Source of the DNA: Ryuthela nishihirai
Lineage: Eukaryota > Arthropoda > Arachnida > Araneae > Heptathelidae
Assembly (NCBI GenBank): GCA_038380435.1
Contig: JAWZYU010000019.1
Location: 18,439,801 to 18,503,800, forward strand
Length of the DNA stretch: 64,000 nt
Reading direction: 5' to 3'
Positions 23,345 through 34,997 of this stretch are shown here, in pieces. The notes under the pieces are model-generated. The model was not told where the DNA came from. It saw nothing but the letters and a program-made list of their open reading frames with translations, and did not search any database. Position numbers and translations under genes: made by a program. Each line of letters opens with the position of its first letter. The stretch's first letter is position 1.

Positions 23345-26300
23345 AGTCACTGGAAGGAGAGCTATGCACCAATCCCCTGTGATGATGCATAGAACCAGCC
23401 AGGTCTAGCACCTAATGTCCGAAACTTCTCGTGGTGCAGCCATTAATACTGTTCAAAGCAGATATTCTCTTGTGGAAGTAAACAGAAGGGGAGGGCTGCC
23501 TGATAGTGTGGCTTACTGATCTGGACAACTATGGCTACTTTTTTTTTCTGACCTGAAGAGGAGTGGTCCTGGTGTTAACCATATAAACTTACTGGACTGG
23601 AATAAGGATCTGAGCTTGATTATGGATCCTGATTTTTCCGCACTGGTGGGCTTCTGTGGAGGGAAAATCTTTCACTGTGTTTTCTGTTTGTGGGTTGACA
23701 GCCCCAATTGAATAGATTCACAGGATATGTTTATCAGCTGGTGGATAATCCTGGGCAGAAGACATCGCAGGCACCTGAACTCTTTGCTTCTATTGGCATC
23801 GTCAAATTCTACATTGGAGGAAGTCTTCCAGTGTAAATGGCTTCAGCCTTTAGTAGTGGGGGAACGGGTCTTTGCCCCATGTCTGCGATTAGGGGGCTGT
23901 TTGATATTGTCGGCATTCCCTTTCTCAATAAACATAGTTTCTTTAAACATCCCACTAACCATTTTCTCTCCATAGGTAGTTGGAATGTGAGGACTCTGCA
24001 CAGAGTTTTTTCTCTTGATGTCCTCACACAAGAATTCCACCATTATAATTTAGATATTCTCGGCTTGCAAGAGACCAGATGGACAGATAAAGATCAGATT
24101 CTTAAAAATAATCTTAAATTTCTCTTTTCAGGGAGGGACGACAATAAGCATCACCAAGGTGTGAGTCTGCTTCTCAGCAGACACGCTAGTGATGCTCTTC
24201 TAGGATATGAGTGCATTAATGAAAGGTTTCTTACAGCAAAATTTCAGACAAGCGTTAAAGACTTGAATGTTATCTGCTGTTATGCCCCCACTGAGGATGC
24301 CAATGAGGATGAGAAGGATAGGTTTTATGAACAACTTCAGAATATTTTGATGGGTTTCACCAGATGGGCTGCATAAGAATGTGATATATATTAATTAACA
24401 GCAAATAGGCTAGTTCTGTTTCGAATACCATGTCATATAGGAGAGCTGAAATTGGATCTGACCATTACCTTGTTAAAGGTGTGTTGCAACTTAAACTTAA
24501 AAAGTGTTGTGCTAAGGTTAAAAAATTTACCTTTATTGCTGAAGCTCTGAAAGACCCAGTTATAGCTAAAGCTTGCCATGATAGTTTACTTTAGTCATTA
24601 TGACAGTCATGGTTTGCTTACTACTGAAGTTGAGGGAGAATGGGGTCGTTTTAAACAGGCTTTTTTGGAAACAGTACTCTTTTAGGAAAAAAGAAGCAGA
24701 GGGGCAAAATTATTTCAGTGGTACGGCATTTGAGTTAATTTCATAAAGAAAGAACTGCAGGAATGTTTTTAATCAATACCCTACTAGTCCTAATAGAAAG
24801 CATTACAGAGAGCTTAATAAACATGTAAAGGATCAGTTAATTGCTTATAAGAATCTTTGGCTTCATGGCTTGGCTGATAAAACTGAGGAAGTAGTTAGAA
24901 GCACAGCAGCAGAAAGCTGTACCAGATAGTTCATATTTTGTGTGCTAGAAAACGGACAGGTATACAGGGATTGAAGGATAAACAAGGTAAGGTTATAGAA
25001 AATGAGGATTCTGTCATAGCTAAGTGGGCTGAGCATTTCAGTGATGTTCTAAGCAATGTGGTTAGTTCTATTCCCATTGTTTGTAATGATGATAGATGCA
25101 TTACTAGCTTTAATGTTGGCCCTATAATACAATCTGAAGTTATTTTAGCTGTTTCTAAACTTATAACTACATAAATCCCCAGGAGTAGATGAAATTACTA
25201 TGGAAATGCTTAGAGCTGGGAATGTTTTGGTTACCACTTGGATGACATAAATTTTGAATATCTTTTATGATAAAGATATGGTTCCTAAGGATTTTACCAG
25301 AGCTATTATTATCCTTATTTTCAAAAAAGGTGATCACACCTTTTTGAACACAGAGAGTAGGCTGATACATACAGAGAGTAGGCTGATACCCTATAGTGTG
25401 ATCACTATAGGGGTATCAGCTTCTGTTCCAAGGAAAGTTCTTTGCGTGATTGTGCTTAATAGAATCAAGAATCTGGTTGACAAGCAATTGCATGATGAGC
25501 AGTGTGGATTCGGAAATGGTAGAGGATGTGTAGATCAGATATTTTCACTCAGGCAGTTTCTTGAGAAATGTTTAGAGTTTCAGAAACCTTTGGTTGCTAG
25601 ATTTGTTGATTTCAAAAAGGCCCTGTTGATCATCATAATTTGTGGTTGATTGTGAGATCATATGGTATACCAGACAAGTTAGTTAACATAGTGAAAGCTC
25701 TCTATAATAACACTGAGTCATGTGTGAGAGTTGGTAAGTCTTGTAGCAATTGGTTTAGCATTACTTCTGGTGTTCGACAAGGGTGCATTTTGTCTCCTTT
25801 TCTCTTTAGTTTGGTTATTGATTATGTTATGCAAAATTCACTTCAGAAAAAAAATTTTGGCCTTAAATGGGCTGGAGATACAAAAATTTCTGACTTAGAT
25901 TATGCTGATTATTTAGCCCTTTTGGCAAATGATGTTGATGAGATGAACTCTTTCATTAGGGCTGTTGATGAAACTGGTAGTAGAGTAGATTTGGTTATAA
26001 ACAGAGAGAAAACTAAAGTGATGAAAATTGGTTAGGCAGGTGGTGATTCAGTTAATCTGAATGGTTGCAGTCTTGAGCAGGTGTCACAATTTAATTATCT
26101 TGGGAGCTATGTAACAGATACTGGTGATGTGCGGCATGAGATTAACAGACGAATAGGGATTGCTGCCGGGACTTTTAAGAATCTATGGAGATTGTGGAGA
26201 AATAGGCGTGTACACCTAAAGACTAAAATTAGACTGTATAATAGTTTGGTTTTTTCTAGGGTTAGTTGTGCTAGTGAAACTTGAACGCTGTGTAAACAAG

Positions 26301-26690
26301 AGGAAACTAGATGCTTATGCAGCATCTTGGTCATTAGGTGGTTCAACTTTGTAACTAATGATGATGTTAGGCAATGGAGTTGGCAACCTCCTTTAAGCAG
26401 CATATTGTGCAGAGAGAGACTCCGCTGGTTAGGCCATGTTGCCCGTATGGATAATTATAGATTGGCAAATAGGGTTATGAACAGTGTGCCTAAAGGTTTC
26501 AGAAAGAGGGGGAGACCTAGGGTGCGGTGGGCAGACAATGTCAAACAGGACCTTGTTAGAATTGGTGTGCAGTGGCCAGATGCAGCAGATGTAACTCAGG
26601 ATAGATATGCTTGGAGAACTAAATTGTATGGTCTGGTTGGACCTCTGTAGCCCATGGCTGCTTGAGGATGATGAACTCATTAACACTACA
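23345..26690 (+). mobile_element. LINE copy A: APE-type non-LTR retrotransposon, inactivated
   Basis: The 5' leader (23350-23980, starting CTGGAAGGAGAGCT) matches copy C. The endonuclease follows: GSWNVRTLHRVFSLDVL, ILGLQETRW and CCYAPTEDANEDE (about 23980-24340). An internal deletion of roughly 0.6 kb relative to copy B follows CCYAPTED, removing GDFNAKVG. The reverse transcriptase runs 24940-26030 with GVRQGCILSPFLFSLVIDYV and DLDYADYLALLAND, so the catalytic YADD is altered to YADY. The C-terminal region (26327-26650) has GHVARMDNYRLANRVMNSVP and the RGRPRVRW motif. Many frameshifts and stops. The 3' end is ACCTCTGTAGCCCATGGCTG followed by a GATGA-type tail. Clade (RTE or I-group) not decided. 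Confidence 0.9.
23350..23980 (+). promoter_or_regulatory. LINE 5' untranslated leader
   Basis: This leader is shared by LINE copies A and C, both starting at CTGGAAGGAGAGCT, which marks the probable true 5' end of the element. By analogy with other non-LTR elements it should hold the internal promoter; no specific motif could be assigned. Confidence 0.5.
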
Positions 26691-26789
26691 TAATTCCACT
26701 TAAGTGTAATTAGCTACACCACTCCCTAAATCGTCACTTATCCACAGTAGGTTATTACCCATATTATTGAATGTATTTGTAGCCATTTT

Positions 26790-28080
26790 TACGTTAACAT
26801 CAATAATTCTTCTTGATTCTAATTATCTTCGAGTTTTCATCTTTTCCGATGAAAAATTTCCCATCTTACTCCATACAAATTTATAGTGATACTTTTTCTT
26901 GTATTGTTTTGTTTTGTACAATAGCTTTTTGTTCTATGGTGTCAAATGTTCACTGATATGTAATTTTGTACTTGTGAAATCTCCAAGATAGACATTCTGA
27001 GGAAATAAACTTTTTTCTCTTTGCTGACAGCAAATTTTTTCTTCTTTTATCCTTATCTTTAAATTGCACTATAATTAGTTTTATTTTGTTTCTGAGCAAT
27101 GTAGGCACTCTATGTATATTGCTTATTTTTGTCTTTTCTGTTACGTTTAAAGCTTTCTGATTCCTTCGAAGACCTCTTTTAATTACTCTCCTACATCTTC
27201 AGGTAGGTCCTACAATTTCCAAATTTGAGTTTCTAGAGTATTGTTCCAAGTCATTCACTTGAGTCTGAAGGCCCAATACTTGATTGCCAAGAGCCTTATT
27301 TTTGGTAATTAAAGTTTGTTTTTTGTTTCTGGTATATCACTTTTCACAGTTCCTCAGTAACAGTTTTAGGTCCTTTATAAATTCAGAACTCAACTCGGGA
27401 GACTTTTTCATTTCAGTCAATTCCAACATTAATCTCTTATTTAAAATTTCGAATTCTTAATACAGTTTCTAATGTTACTCATAGTGAAATCTGTGAAGTT
27501 CAGTTCTTTTTCATTTTCAAACTGCCTTTTTTCTGCTACTATCACTATAAGACCAGATGTATCCCTTTTTTTACTGAAATTCTCACTATCAGTGCTTTGC
27601 ACATTTAACTGCGATGAAGTCTTATCTGATCAGCTGCTGATCCAGGTTATATTTTATTTTTTCCTTTTATTCTTTTATTTTCTGAACATAACCCACATTT
27701 CCATTTAGTGTATCTTGCAGAGGAAAATTTCCTAAAATTTACTTCTTTTGATCCCAAACAATAATAACAAAAAACAACCTGACATATGTTACATCTAACA
27801 CAGTTCTTAATACTATCTGCCTTTGACTCGCATTTCACACAACTAAGCTCAGAACTCATTGTAACTGAAATATTGCACAGTCTGCACTCTAAAACATGAT
27901 GAGATTTTCTCGTTGAACACTCACCACATGCTTCCTGATCTTTAGCACGAAAATCTACTTCACAATTCCCCAAGAATAGCATGCCAAAATTGCATCGGAT
28001 GTCAGATGTCTGCTGAAGGGTGGGGAGAGGCTGCAGTAGAGTCTCAAGTTCAAGGACGTATGCAGTGCCGAGCAACGGTA
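26790..28080 (-). pseudogene. CR1/Jockey-like ORF1 with PHD-like zinc finger
   Basis: The - strand frame 28075-27647 has a Cys-rich domain: CGECSTRKSHHVLECRLC, CVKCESKAD, CVRCNICQVVFCYYCLGS and WKCGLC. The spacing resembles PHD-type cross-brace fingers in ORF1 proteins of CR1-group LINEs. Downstream, in broken frames to about 26790, come a coiled-coil-like stretch and a C-terminal segment like LLYKTKQYKKKYHYKFVWSK, typical of the end of such ORF1s. A start resembling ORF2 (MATNTFNNMGNNLLWISDDL) lies near 26785-26730. Then LINE copy A interrupts, with reverse transcriptase of the same strand and type beyond it. Both pieces are probably one element; the endonuclease part is missing. Confidence 0.7.
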
Positions 28081-28084
28081 ACTG

Positions 28085-28830
28085 TTATGAAGGTCATATA
28101 TATTGTCTTGTCTGTAGATTTATTTGGACCCTATTTGTGGCAATATGTTTCAAATTTTGTTATAGCTGTTTGTTCAATTTCTCTTTGGTTTTGTAATGTA
28201 GGCTTTCTATGTGCCAGATGGAAATGTTGTCTGCAAGTAATGAGATTTTTATGTCTTTATCAAAAATCTATGGCAAATCATCTATATAAAAATTGAATAG
28301 GAGCTGTGAGATATTTCCTTCTTGTTGTAGACCCAGGTTGGAGGTGTGGGTGTCCAACAAAGTATTTCCTAATTTGATTTTGGTTTTTCTATTTTATATA
28401 TATTATCTATTATGAATTTTGCTATGTTGCCAAATATAATGTTTTGCCATTTTATAGAATAGTCTTTTTTTTTTTGCCAGACTGTATCTGGATGCCTGTG
28501 ATAAATCGATAAAGATGGCCACCAGGTGTTTTTAGAGCTGATGTCTTTTTGTGCATCTATTATTATTTCAGTTACATCATCCATAGCAGATCTATGAGGA
28601 TGGAATCCATTTTGTTTATTACGTGGAATATTTTTTTTTATGCAAGTACCATTCTAGGCGATTTTTAACTATTTTTTCCATTATCTTAAGCATGGTATTG
28701 GAGAAGGTTATTGGCCTGTAAGATTTGATGGAGGACTGTATTTCTCCAGAATCAAACACTGCATGTATAAGAAACCGAGGTTGGATAGCAGTTATTGGAA
28801 TATGCTCAGAAATATGATTTAAACACATTT
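28085..28830 (-). pseudogene. Second Jockey-type reverse-transcriptase fragment
   Basis: On - the translation runs SSIKSYRPITFSNTMLKIME, then KIVKNRLEWYLHKKKYS, then MDDVTEIIIDAQKDISSK, with later LLFNFYIDDLP and LADNISIWHIE in other frames. The order (RPI, NRLE, then FYIDDLP and an ADD-like LADN) is that of a non-LTR reverse transcriptase. It lies upstream of ORF1 on the same strand and so is a different insertion from the 22.8-23.3 kb fragment. At least three frame breaks. Confidence 0.75.
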
Positions 28831-30191
28831 TTATCTCTATAGAAGTAGTTTAAAATAACGCAAATATAAAATGAAACAGTTTTCTGAATTAAAAAAACCA
28901 AATTTCAAGCCATAAAAGCAAATTGAAATTTTCCAAGAGACAGCTTCTAAAAAAGCGAAGTTGGCAACACTGCCAGGCATGGCTCTAGAGTTGGAGCTGC
29001 CCAGAGCAGCTATTTTTTGCCAGAGCTCAAATATTTTGTGAAATTTTTCCTGCTCTGACTTCCTGTGTTTTTTACTCTTCTGTTCTTGCAAAATGGACAA
29101 ATTTACCCACTACTGAGAAATTCATTCATAACTGATGAGTAAATATTTTTGTGTATTCTGATGACTATTGATTGGTAGGTATTGGATACATAATCATTTC
29201 ACAGTAAGTAGTTATTTGCAGAAGTAACATTTGTGACCAGTTATATGCATTCAGAAAAATATATTTTTTTAAAAGTTACTAAATACAATAAAATTTCTCT
29301 CAAAATAGAAATAATCTCTGTGGAAAAAAAATTTCTATGGATATATCAATAGTACAAAATGTATGCATAGTTTTAGATTCTATCTGTAAGAAAGACACTT
29401 GAGATGAATATCCTAAATATCAAAACAGTCAAACCCATTTATAACAAAATTGATGATAATGAAATTACATCTAAAGCAAAGTATCTGCTTTAAAACGTAT
29501 TGTTTGTACTTTTTATTATGAATAATTTTTCTTTACTGATATAATGAACATTTCTTTCATTAAGGATTATTTAGTTTACAGATTTTCCCCCACTGAAAGT
29601 TAATTTTTTGGCAGAATGTACTTTTCAAGGCCATCTGACTCTGGAGGATGCTGTTACCTTCCCTAGGTGGATTTCGAATTGAGTCACTGAAGATCTTCAT
29701 AACACCCCAGGCACTGGATTAACACAAACATTCCAAGAAAAAAAATTAACTAAGGTCAAAAACAATTAAACAATAAAATTTGTCAGTCTGCTGATTGTCA
29801 CACAGCCAGGATGCATTCCTCAATGATTAGTGAATAGCTAGGGGTAAGGGAACAATCTTGTTTAGAAATTTCATTGTGGAGGTGGCAGAGCAAGTAAACA
29901 ATGAATCACAAGACATTTCTTGTTCACTTTATGTTTTGTGAATTCTGTGTTTCATTCTTCGCGTTCAATCTGTTTCATTCTTCACGTTCATTCTTCGCTT
30001 CAACGTTCAATAGTTTTGCAACAATGTTTTAACTATTAAACATCTTTTAATCCATTGCTTTTAACTTTTAATGCCATTTGTATTTTAGGTTTCATAATTT
30101 TATGTCCGACCTCTTATATTCGAACATCTTTTACCTGATCATTGTGTTTTTTCAATATTTTATATTTACCTGATCATTGTGTTTTTTCAAT
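28831..30191. other. Non-coding intronic sequence
   Basis: An 87-codon frame on - (29100-28837) has no recognisable domain. CGTTCATTCTTCGC-type short direct repeats lie near 29950-30010. TGATCATTGTGTTTTTTCAA occurs twice (30137 and 30172). No gene. Confidence 0.5.
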
Positions 30192-30242
30192 CAATATTTT
30201 AAAAAGGAAAAAACCAGTGGTTTTTTCCTTTTTAAAATATTG
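30192..30242. repeat. Perfect 25-bp palindrome with 1-nt centre
   Basis: 30192-30216 and 30218-30242 are exact reverse complements around a single G (CAATATTTTAAAAAGG ... CCTTTTTAAAATATTG). It could extrude as a cruciform. It directly follows a short tandem duplication. Confidence 0.9.
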
Positions 30243-30600
30243 TGGCTATTTTAATCGACTTTGATTTTACTCTATTGTTACATTGTTTTGTATGTTTAAC
30301 CCAAGTCCCTTACACCTGGGATAATTTTATTTTGTATTTCTCTTGTTATTTTGTTACTTTACTTGTTACTGATACACTTGTTCTTAGTTGTTTTACCATG
30401 TGGTGTTTTTATTCTAACTTTTGGTTGTGGGTTTACGTGTCTTTTATCATTTATGTTGTCTTTTGTTTAGTGCAACATGGTCTTGTAGCCCTTGCACTGT
30501 AAAACCCCAAACATCCAACCAACCAACTCTTTAAAAGTTTTAATCTGGACTAATTGGTGACTGAAAAAATGCAAATAGAAGTATTTTATTAGTACTTATA

Positions 30601-31856
30601 TTAGATTGTTGCAAATGAAATGGCTGAATTGTTAGTGAAACCTTCAACAGCTATAATTTTGTTAAAAATAACCTAATCAAAATACTCTCCAACAGATTCA
30701 ATACACTTCTCCCACCATGAAACAAGTGCATTTTATGCTGTTGGTAAAAAAAATCAGAGTTCCTGGAAGCGATGAATTCTTCAAAGGTATTTTTAATTGC
30801 TCTCTCATTGCTGATTGTTTCCCCTACTAAGAAGTGGTCAAGATGTTTGAAGAAGTGGTAATCAGTTGGCGATAGGTATGGTGGATATGCTGGGTGAGCA
30901 AAAGAATCTCATACTCTAACTGATGGAGTTTCCAGAGCATAATCATGTGGCAATAGGATGCCATGCCTATTGACCAATGCAGGCTACTTCTTGCATAATT
31001 TGTTGTGTATTTTTTGGAGTTCGGCACAATATTTCTCTGCATTTATTGTTTAACCCGGTTTTAGGAATGAATAATGGATAACAGTGATTGCAGACCACCA
31101 AATGGTCAGCATAACCTTCTCCGGATGAAGATTTGGCTTGGGCATGTGTTTGGGTGCTTCTACAACATCCAGCCATTGAGCAGAATGTTGCCAATTGTTA
31201 TATAGGATCCATTGTTTATCACATATTATAACTGTATGCAAAAACGAATCCCTTTGGTTTCATGTGAGAAGGGAAGTGCACACTTCATATCAGTGTGCCT
31301 TATGAGTGTCCATTAATTCATGCAGGATCCATTTATTCAACTTCTTCACTTTTCCAAGGCTTCCAACAGCTGGGAAACCATTGAATATTCATGCCTAATT
31401 TGCCTGTGATGTCTCAATCAGTTTGACGTGTGTCAGATTCAATTAAAGTCTTCAATCGATTGTTACCAATCACTTCTTTAGGTTTGACCACGTCTTATTC
31501 TGAAGACTAGTGTTCCTTGATCAAAATTTCTCAAACCAGTGTTATGTTGTCCATTCACTAGCTGTGCCTTCCACAAATGCTGCATTGATGTTGCAAGTTA
31601 CCTTCGCAGCATTGTGCCCCAGTTTAAACTTGTATAAGAAAATAACATGAATTTGACTCTGATCCATTGTTCCCTTTAAGCTCTTATAATCCACTTACCA
31701 TAAAATCTACTTGGAAAATGGCTACTGTGTTATGATAAGCAGGCTTCATAATTTAATATAATGTGTCACAGGTGCCATATGATAACATATTTAGTCCTCA
31801 AGACATTAAAATTTTATGCATCTGCAAAATCGGCCATTTGACATGCAATAACTTAA
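30601..31856 (-). mobile_element. mariner transposon, both termini present
   Basis: Terminal inverted repeats TTAGATTGTTGCAAATGAAA (30601) and TTAAGTTATTGCATGTCAAA (read inward from 31856) are flanked by TA on both sides, giving a 1256-bp element. The transposase runs on - from ATG at 31667 (MDQSQIHVIFLYKFKLGHNA). The central part has QWLDVVEAPKHMPKPNLHPE and KVMLTIWW, and the end region has SPTDYHFFKHLDHFL with the third Asp of the mariner DD34D triad. It resembles SETMAR-type mariners. At least four frameshifts or stops, so it is a fossil; the ends may still be mobilisable in principle. Confidence 0.92.
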
Positions 31857-32704
31857 TACAGTATGAAATGTATTTGTCTTTTAGTCCTTAAAATGAAAAA
31901 GTTGCTTTTCTCACACTTCTGAGAAGAGTGGCCAGATTATAGCAGTCAATGGAATATCTTTTGATACTCTACCAATGAAATTTCAAATTTATACCATAAA
32001 TAAATCACTTACAGTAGTTGTTAAGATTTGTTTTTTGTTTTTTCCATATTTAGTTCTTCTAATGATGTAAATAGAAACCACCTAAGAATTTAAAAAATGC
32101 AAATTATATTTCATCAGTACCATTCCAACTAAAAATGTGTCCTCCAATTATCTCTTAAAGCAAAAAAGTTCAGTTCCCACCCACCCCTGGATGTAAAGAA
32201 GCAACTTATTGTTGCAAAAGCAAGCCTCGTGATCTTCATATTCTACCATCAAAATTTCTAATATAAGTACATCGTTTAATATATTTGTTTAAAATTTTCG
32301 AATATTCTATTTTTTCCACCATTAGGGGGAGCAGTTATAGCTTTCAGGAGATTCCGAAAATACAAATCACAATATTATTTCAATAGCTATCCAATTCAAA
32401 ACGAATTTTTAATTTACCTTTAAAAATAAAAAGTGTAATGTGTACAGATGGATGGACAGAAAACGAGATAAGAAATAAGTAGCTAGTCTTTATTATCTGT
32501 GTTTAAGTAGAGTGAGGCAGCAGTTGGTAGCATGCCAAGCTCGTAATTTCTAGGTATATGATGCTTTGGTAATTTTTTACTAGAATCTGAAATCATTAAA
32601 TACTGGAATATTAACCATTTTAACAAATTGAGTAAGGGACATAGGATCCTTTTATCAATTGATCTTTTAATTAGGAGGGGGGCATTGAAGATTTATTAGA
32701 TTTA
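31857..32704. other. Non-coding intronic sequence
   Basis: AT-rich, no gene or recognised repeat. Confidence 0.5.
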
Positions 32705-33577
32705 CAGTTGAACCTCGACTTTCGTGGATTTGATTATTCACGATTTTGCCAACAGTAATTAAACGGAAATTTTATTGGAGTTTTGAGGCCTACTGTGGAA
32801 AATCGCAGATGATGCCCTTATACTAGAAAATATAAAGAAAATTGAAAAAAGTTTAGTAAGTCATAAATGCATAAAATATATGCATTATTAATCAATTTTT
32901 ATCATTCATATACACAAATTTATTATAAAAAGTTAAATTTTGTAAAATGTTGCAGTGCGCTAAAGAAATGAGGACTATGCACTCTGTTTGGGGACGCCAT
33001 GCTCTTTGTCAGTAATAGCCAGCCTCACTCATGTGTTTTGTCTCTCAGTGTACTGTATATAAATGTGTTTTATAAACTTTAATAATTTGACTGCTATCTA
33101 AATACTGTACATGTATTGCATCATATACTGTACGTGTACTGTATTGCCTCTCTGTCACTCTCTCTCTCTGTTAGTCTACATTGTTGATACTGTCATTTTA
33201 AATTTATAAAACATACTGTTGCATGGCCGAGTGGTTAGCTCACTTGGCTACTGATCTAAGGGACCTGGGTTCGAGTCCCGGGTAAGGCATGGATGTATGT
33301 GTCGTTTTTCTGCTGAGGTCCTGCCATCCTCTCAGAACTTCTACTTTGGTATATAAACTGACAGCCTCCTGTCAGACCTCTGTGGCAAGCAGCTGCTTGA
33401 GGGGGTATTTATTTATTTTATTATGCAGTACAGTGTATTGTTTTGCTGTTTTTTGTGTATTAAATATGGTCAACAGTATTAAGAGTTAGAGTTTGGGGTG
33501 CCCAGAGGTATTCGCAGTTTTTCCACATTTGCAGCGGTCCTGCACCCCTAACCCCTGTGAATGTGGAGGGCTGACTG
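32705..33577. mobile_element. pogo/Tigger-type non-autonomous element
   Basis: It starts CAGTTGAACCTCGACTTTCG after TA and ends with the complement of CAGTCAGCCCTCCACATTCA before TA. The next internal stretch, GGGGTTAGGGGTGCAGGACC read inward, is close to termini of Tigger/pogo elements of other animals as I recall them. The interior has repeated ACTGTA-type motifs and no transposase. A SINE-B copy is inserted at 33223-33420. It abuts the mitochondrial insertion on its right. Confidence 0.65.
33223..33420 (+). repeat. SINE-B, full length, promoter boxes intact
   Basis: The head TTGCATGGCCGAGTGGTTAG (box A) and GGTTCGAGTCCCGGG (box B, near 33269) resemble a Leu or Ser tRNA. The body continues through CTGCCATCCTCTCAGAACTT to the tail GACCTCTGTGGCAAGCAGC, TGCTTGAGGGGGTATTTATT. 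The RNA polymerase III boxes are undamaged. This is the least decayed copy in the window. Confidence 0.92.
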
Positions 33578-33579
33578 TA

Positions 33580-34452
33580 GTTTTGATGGGCTACTTTTAG
33601 TTTTATTAATATTAGCAGCCATTACAGAAAGAGCACAAGTCCCATTTTCTGCTTGGCTACCAGCTGCCATGGCAGCCACTACCCCAGTTTCTGCCTTAGT
33701 TCATTCTTCTACTTTAGTTACTGCTGGTGTGTTTTTGATAATTCAAATTGAGAGCTATAGAAATTTGATATTTATTTTATTTATTCTATCCAGAATTCCT
33801 ATGTTTTTAGCAGGATTATCTGCTAATTAAGAAATAGATTTTAAAAAGATTATCGCTTTATCAACTCTAAGACAGATTGGGGTAATAATATTTTCTTGCT
33901 CTTTAGGAATGTTTATTATTTTTTATTTTCATTTGTTGGTTCTTGCTATTTTTAAATCAATAATATTTCTTTTCTGTAAGAGCCATTATTCATAGAAGGA
34001 TTAGTCAAGATTTACCTTTATATGGAGGATCTTATTTTCTTTCACCTATTATAAGAGCTCAAATGCAAATTTCAGGGTTAGCTTTAATTGGTCTACCCTT
34101 TATATCTAAACTTTATTTTAAAGATTTAATTTTAGAAAAATTTATAGAGGGAGGAGTTACTATGGGAATAACCCTACTTGTATTGATTTCATTTGGACTG
34201 ACTGGTTCTTATGTAATGCAAATAGTATTTAGAGGGTTCACTCTTGTTAATTTTAGGAGGAGTTAGAGAGACCTTTATCAATAGCGGTTATATGTCTTTT
34301 TCTATTTTTTTTTCCTTTCTATTTTAGAGCTAACAGGAGGAGCATCATTAAGATGAGCAGTTTTGGCTCCAGTAGATGTTATTATTAGAGATTTTGAGAA
34401 GTTTATTGGACTTATTTTTATTTTATTAGGTGTATTAATAAGATTTCAATTA
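33580..34452 (+). pseudogene. ND5: Nuclear copy of mitochondrial ND5 (NUMT)
   Basis: The + strand encodes part of NADH dehydrogenase subunit 5, a membrane subunit of complex I. Visible are [37 protein letters not shown], the K-KIIALSTLxQ motif (about 33850) and later GLALIGLPF with YFKDLILEKF. Read in the standard code, conserved Ser positions become Arg (ITERAQ, STLRQ). In the invertebrate mitochondrial code AGA/AGG give Ser there and ATA gives Met, so the copy came from mitochondrial DNA. Stops and frameshifts (33827, about 33975, about 34255) show it no longer codes. It stops at a SINE-A copy on the right and at the Tigger-type element on the left. The length is about half of an intact ND5. 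Confidence 0.93.
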
Positions 34453-34785
34453 AATTCAAGCCCCACCTGGACCAGCATTGAGATTTTTCTCTGCTAAACT
34501 CCCACCTTGTGCTCAATCGGAAAGCAGGCACCAATGTGCTTGAAAAGGCTGCAATCTGTTGGATGGGATATCACTGCATGATATTATCATTATTTGCAAG
34601 AGAGCAATACCCTGTGCATGTTAAAGAATGTGCTGGGTGGCCTTAATGGGAGGCTCTCATCTATCTTCTAACAGCTGTCCAGTGTTTCCCTTTCTCTTAA
34701 CCTAATGTGAGCCCTTGAGACCTTGCCATTTAACTCATTGTGTGCAAACAAAAGTACCGTTCAGAGGCAAAACAACCTAACATGT
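34453..34785 (+). repeat. SINE-A, head truncated
   Basis: It begins at box B (TTCAAGCCCCACCTGGACC) and ends CAAAACAACCTAACA. An internal ~20-bp insertion interrupts the CATCACTGC region. It directly follows the NUMT. Confidence 0.82.
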
Positions 34786-34997
34786 TTAAGTCTTATTATT
34801 TTTCAGTTTAGTCTTTATTATTTTTGTTGAAATACATAGCATATTTCGTTTTAAGATAACGTTTTGATCAATATTTATTATAGCAAATTTGCAGATATAA
34901 GTAAGTTTTTTGACTGTCCCTTCAAATTCGTTATCATCGAGTGTGACTTTATTTACATTCTCAGAGCATTATATTATATACTATATAATATAAAAGA

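Noticed and set aside
33223..33300. Possible functional tRNA gene
   Set aside because: Box A and box B are present, but the acceptor and anticodon arms do not pair and the sequence continues into the SINE-B body.
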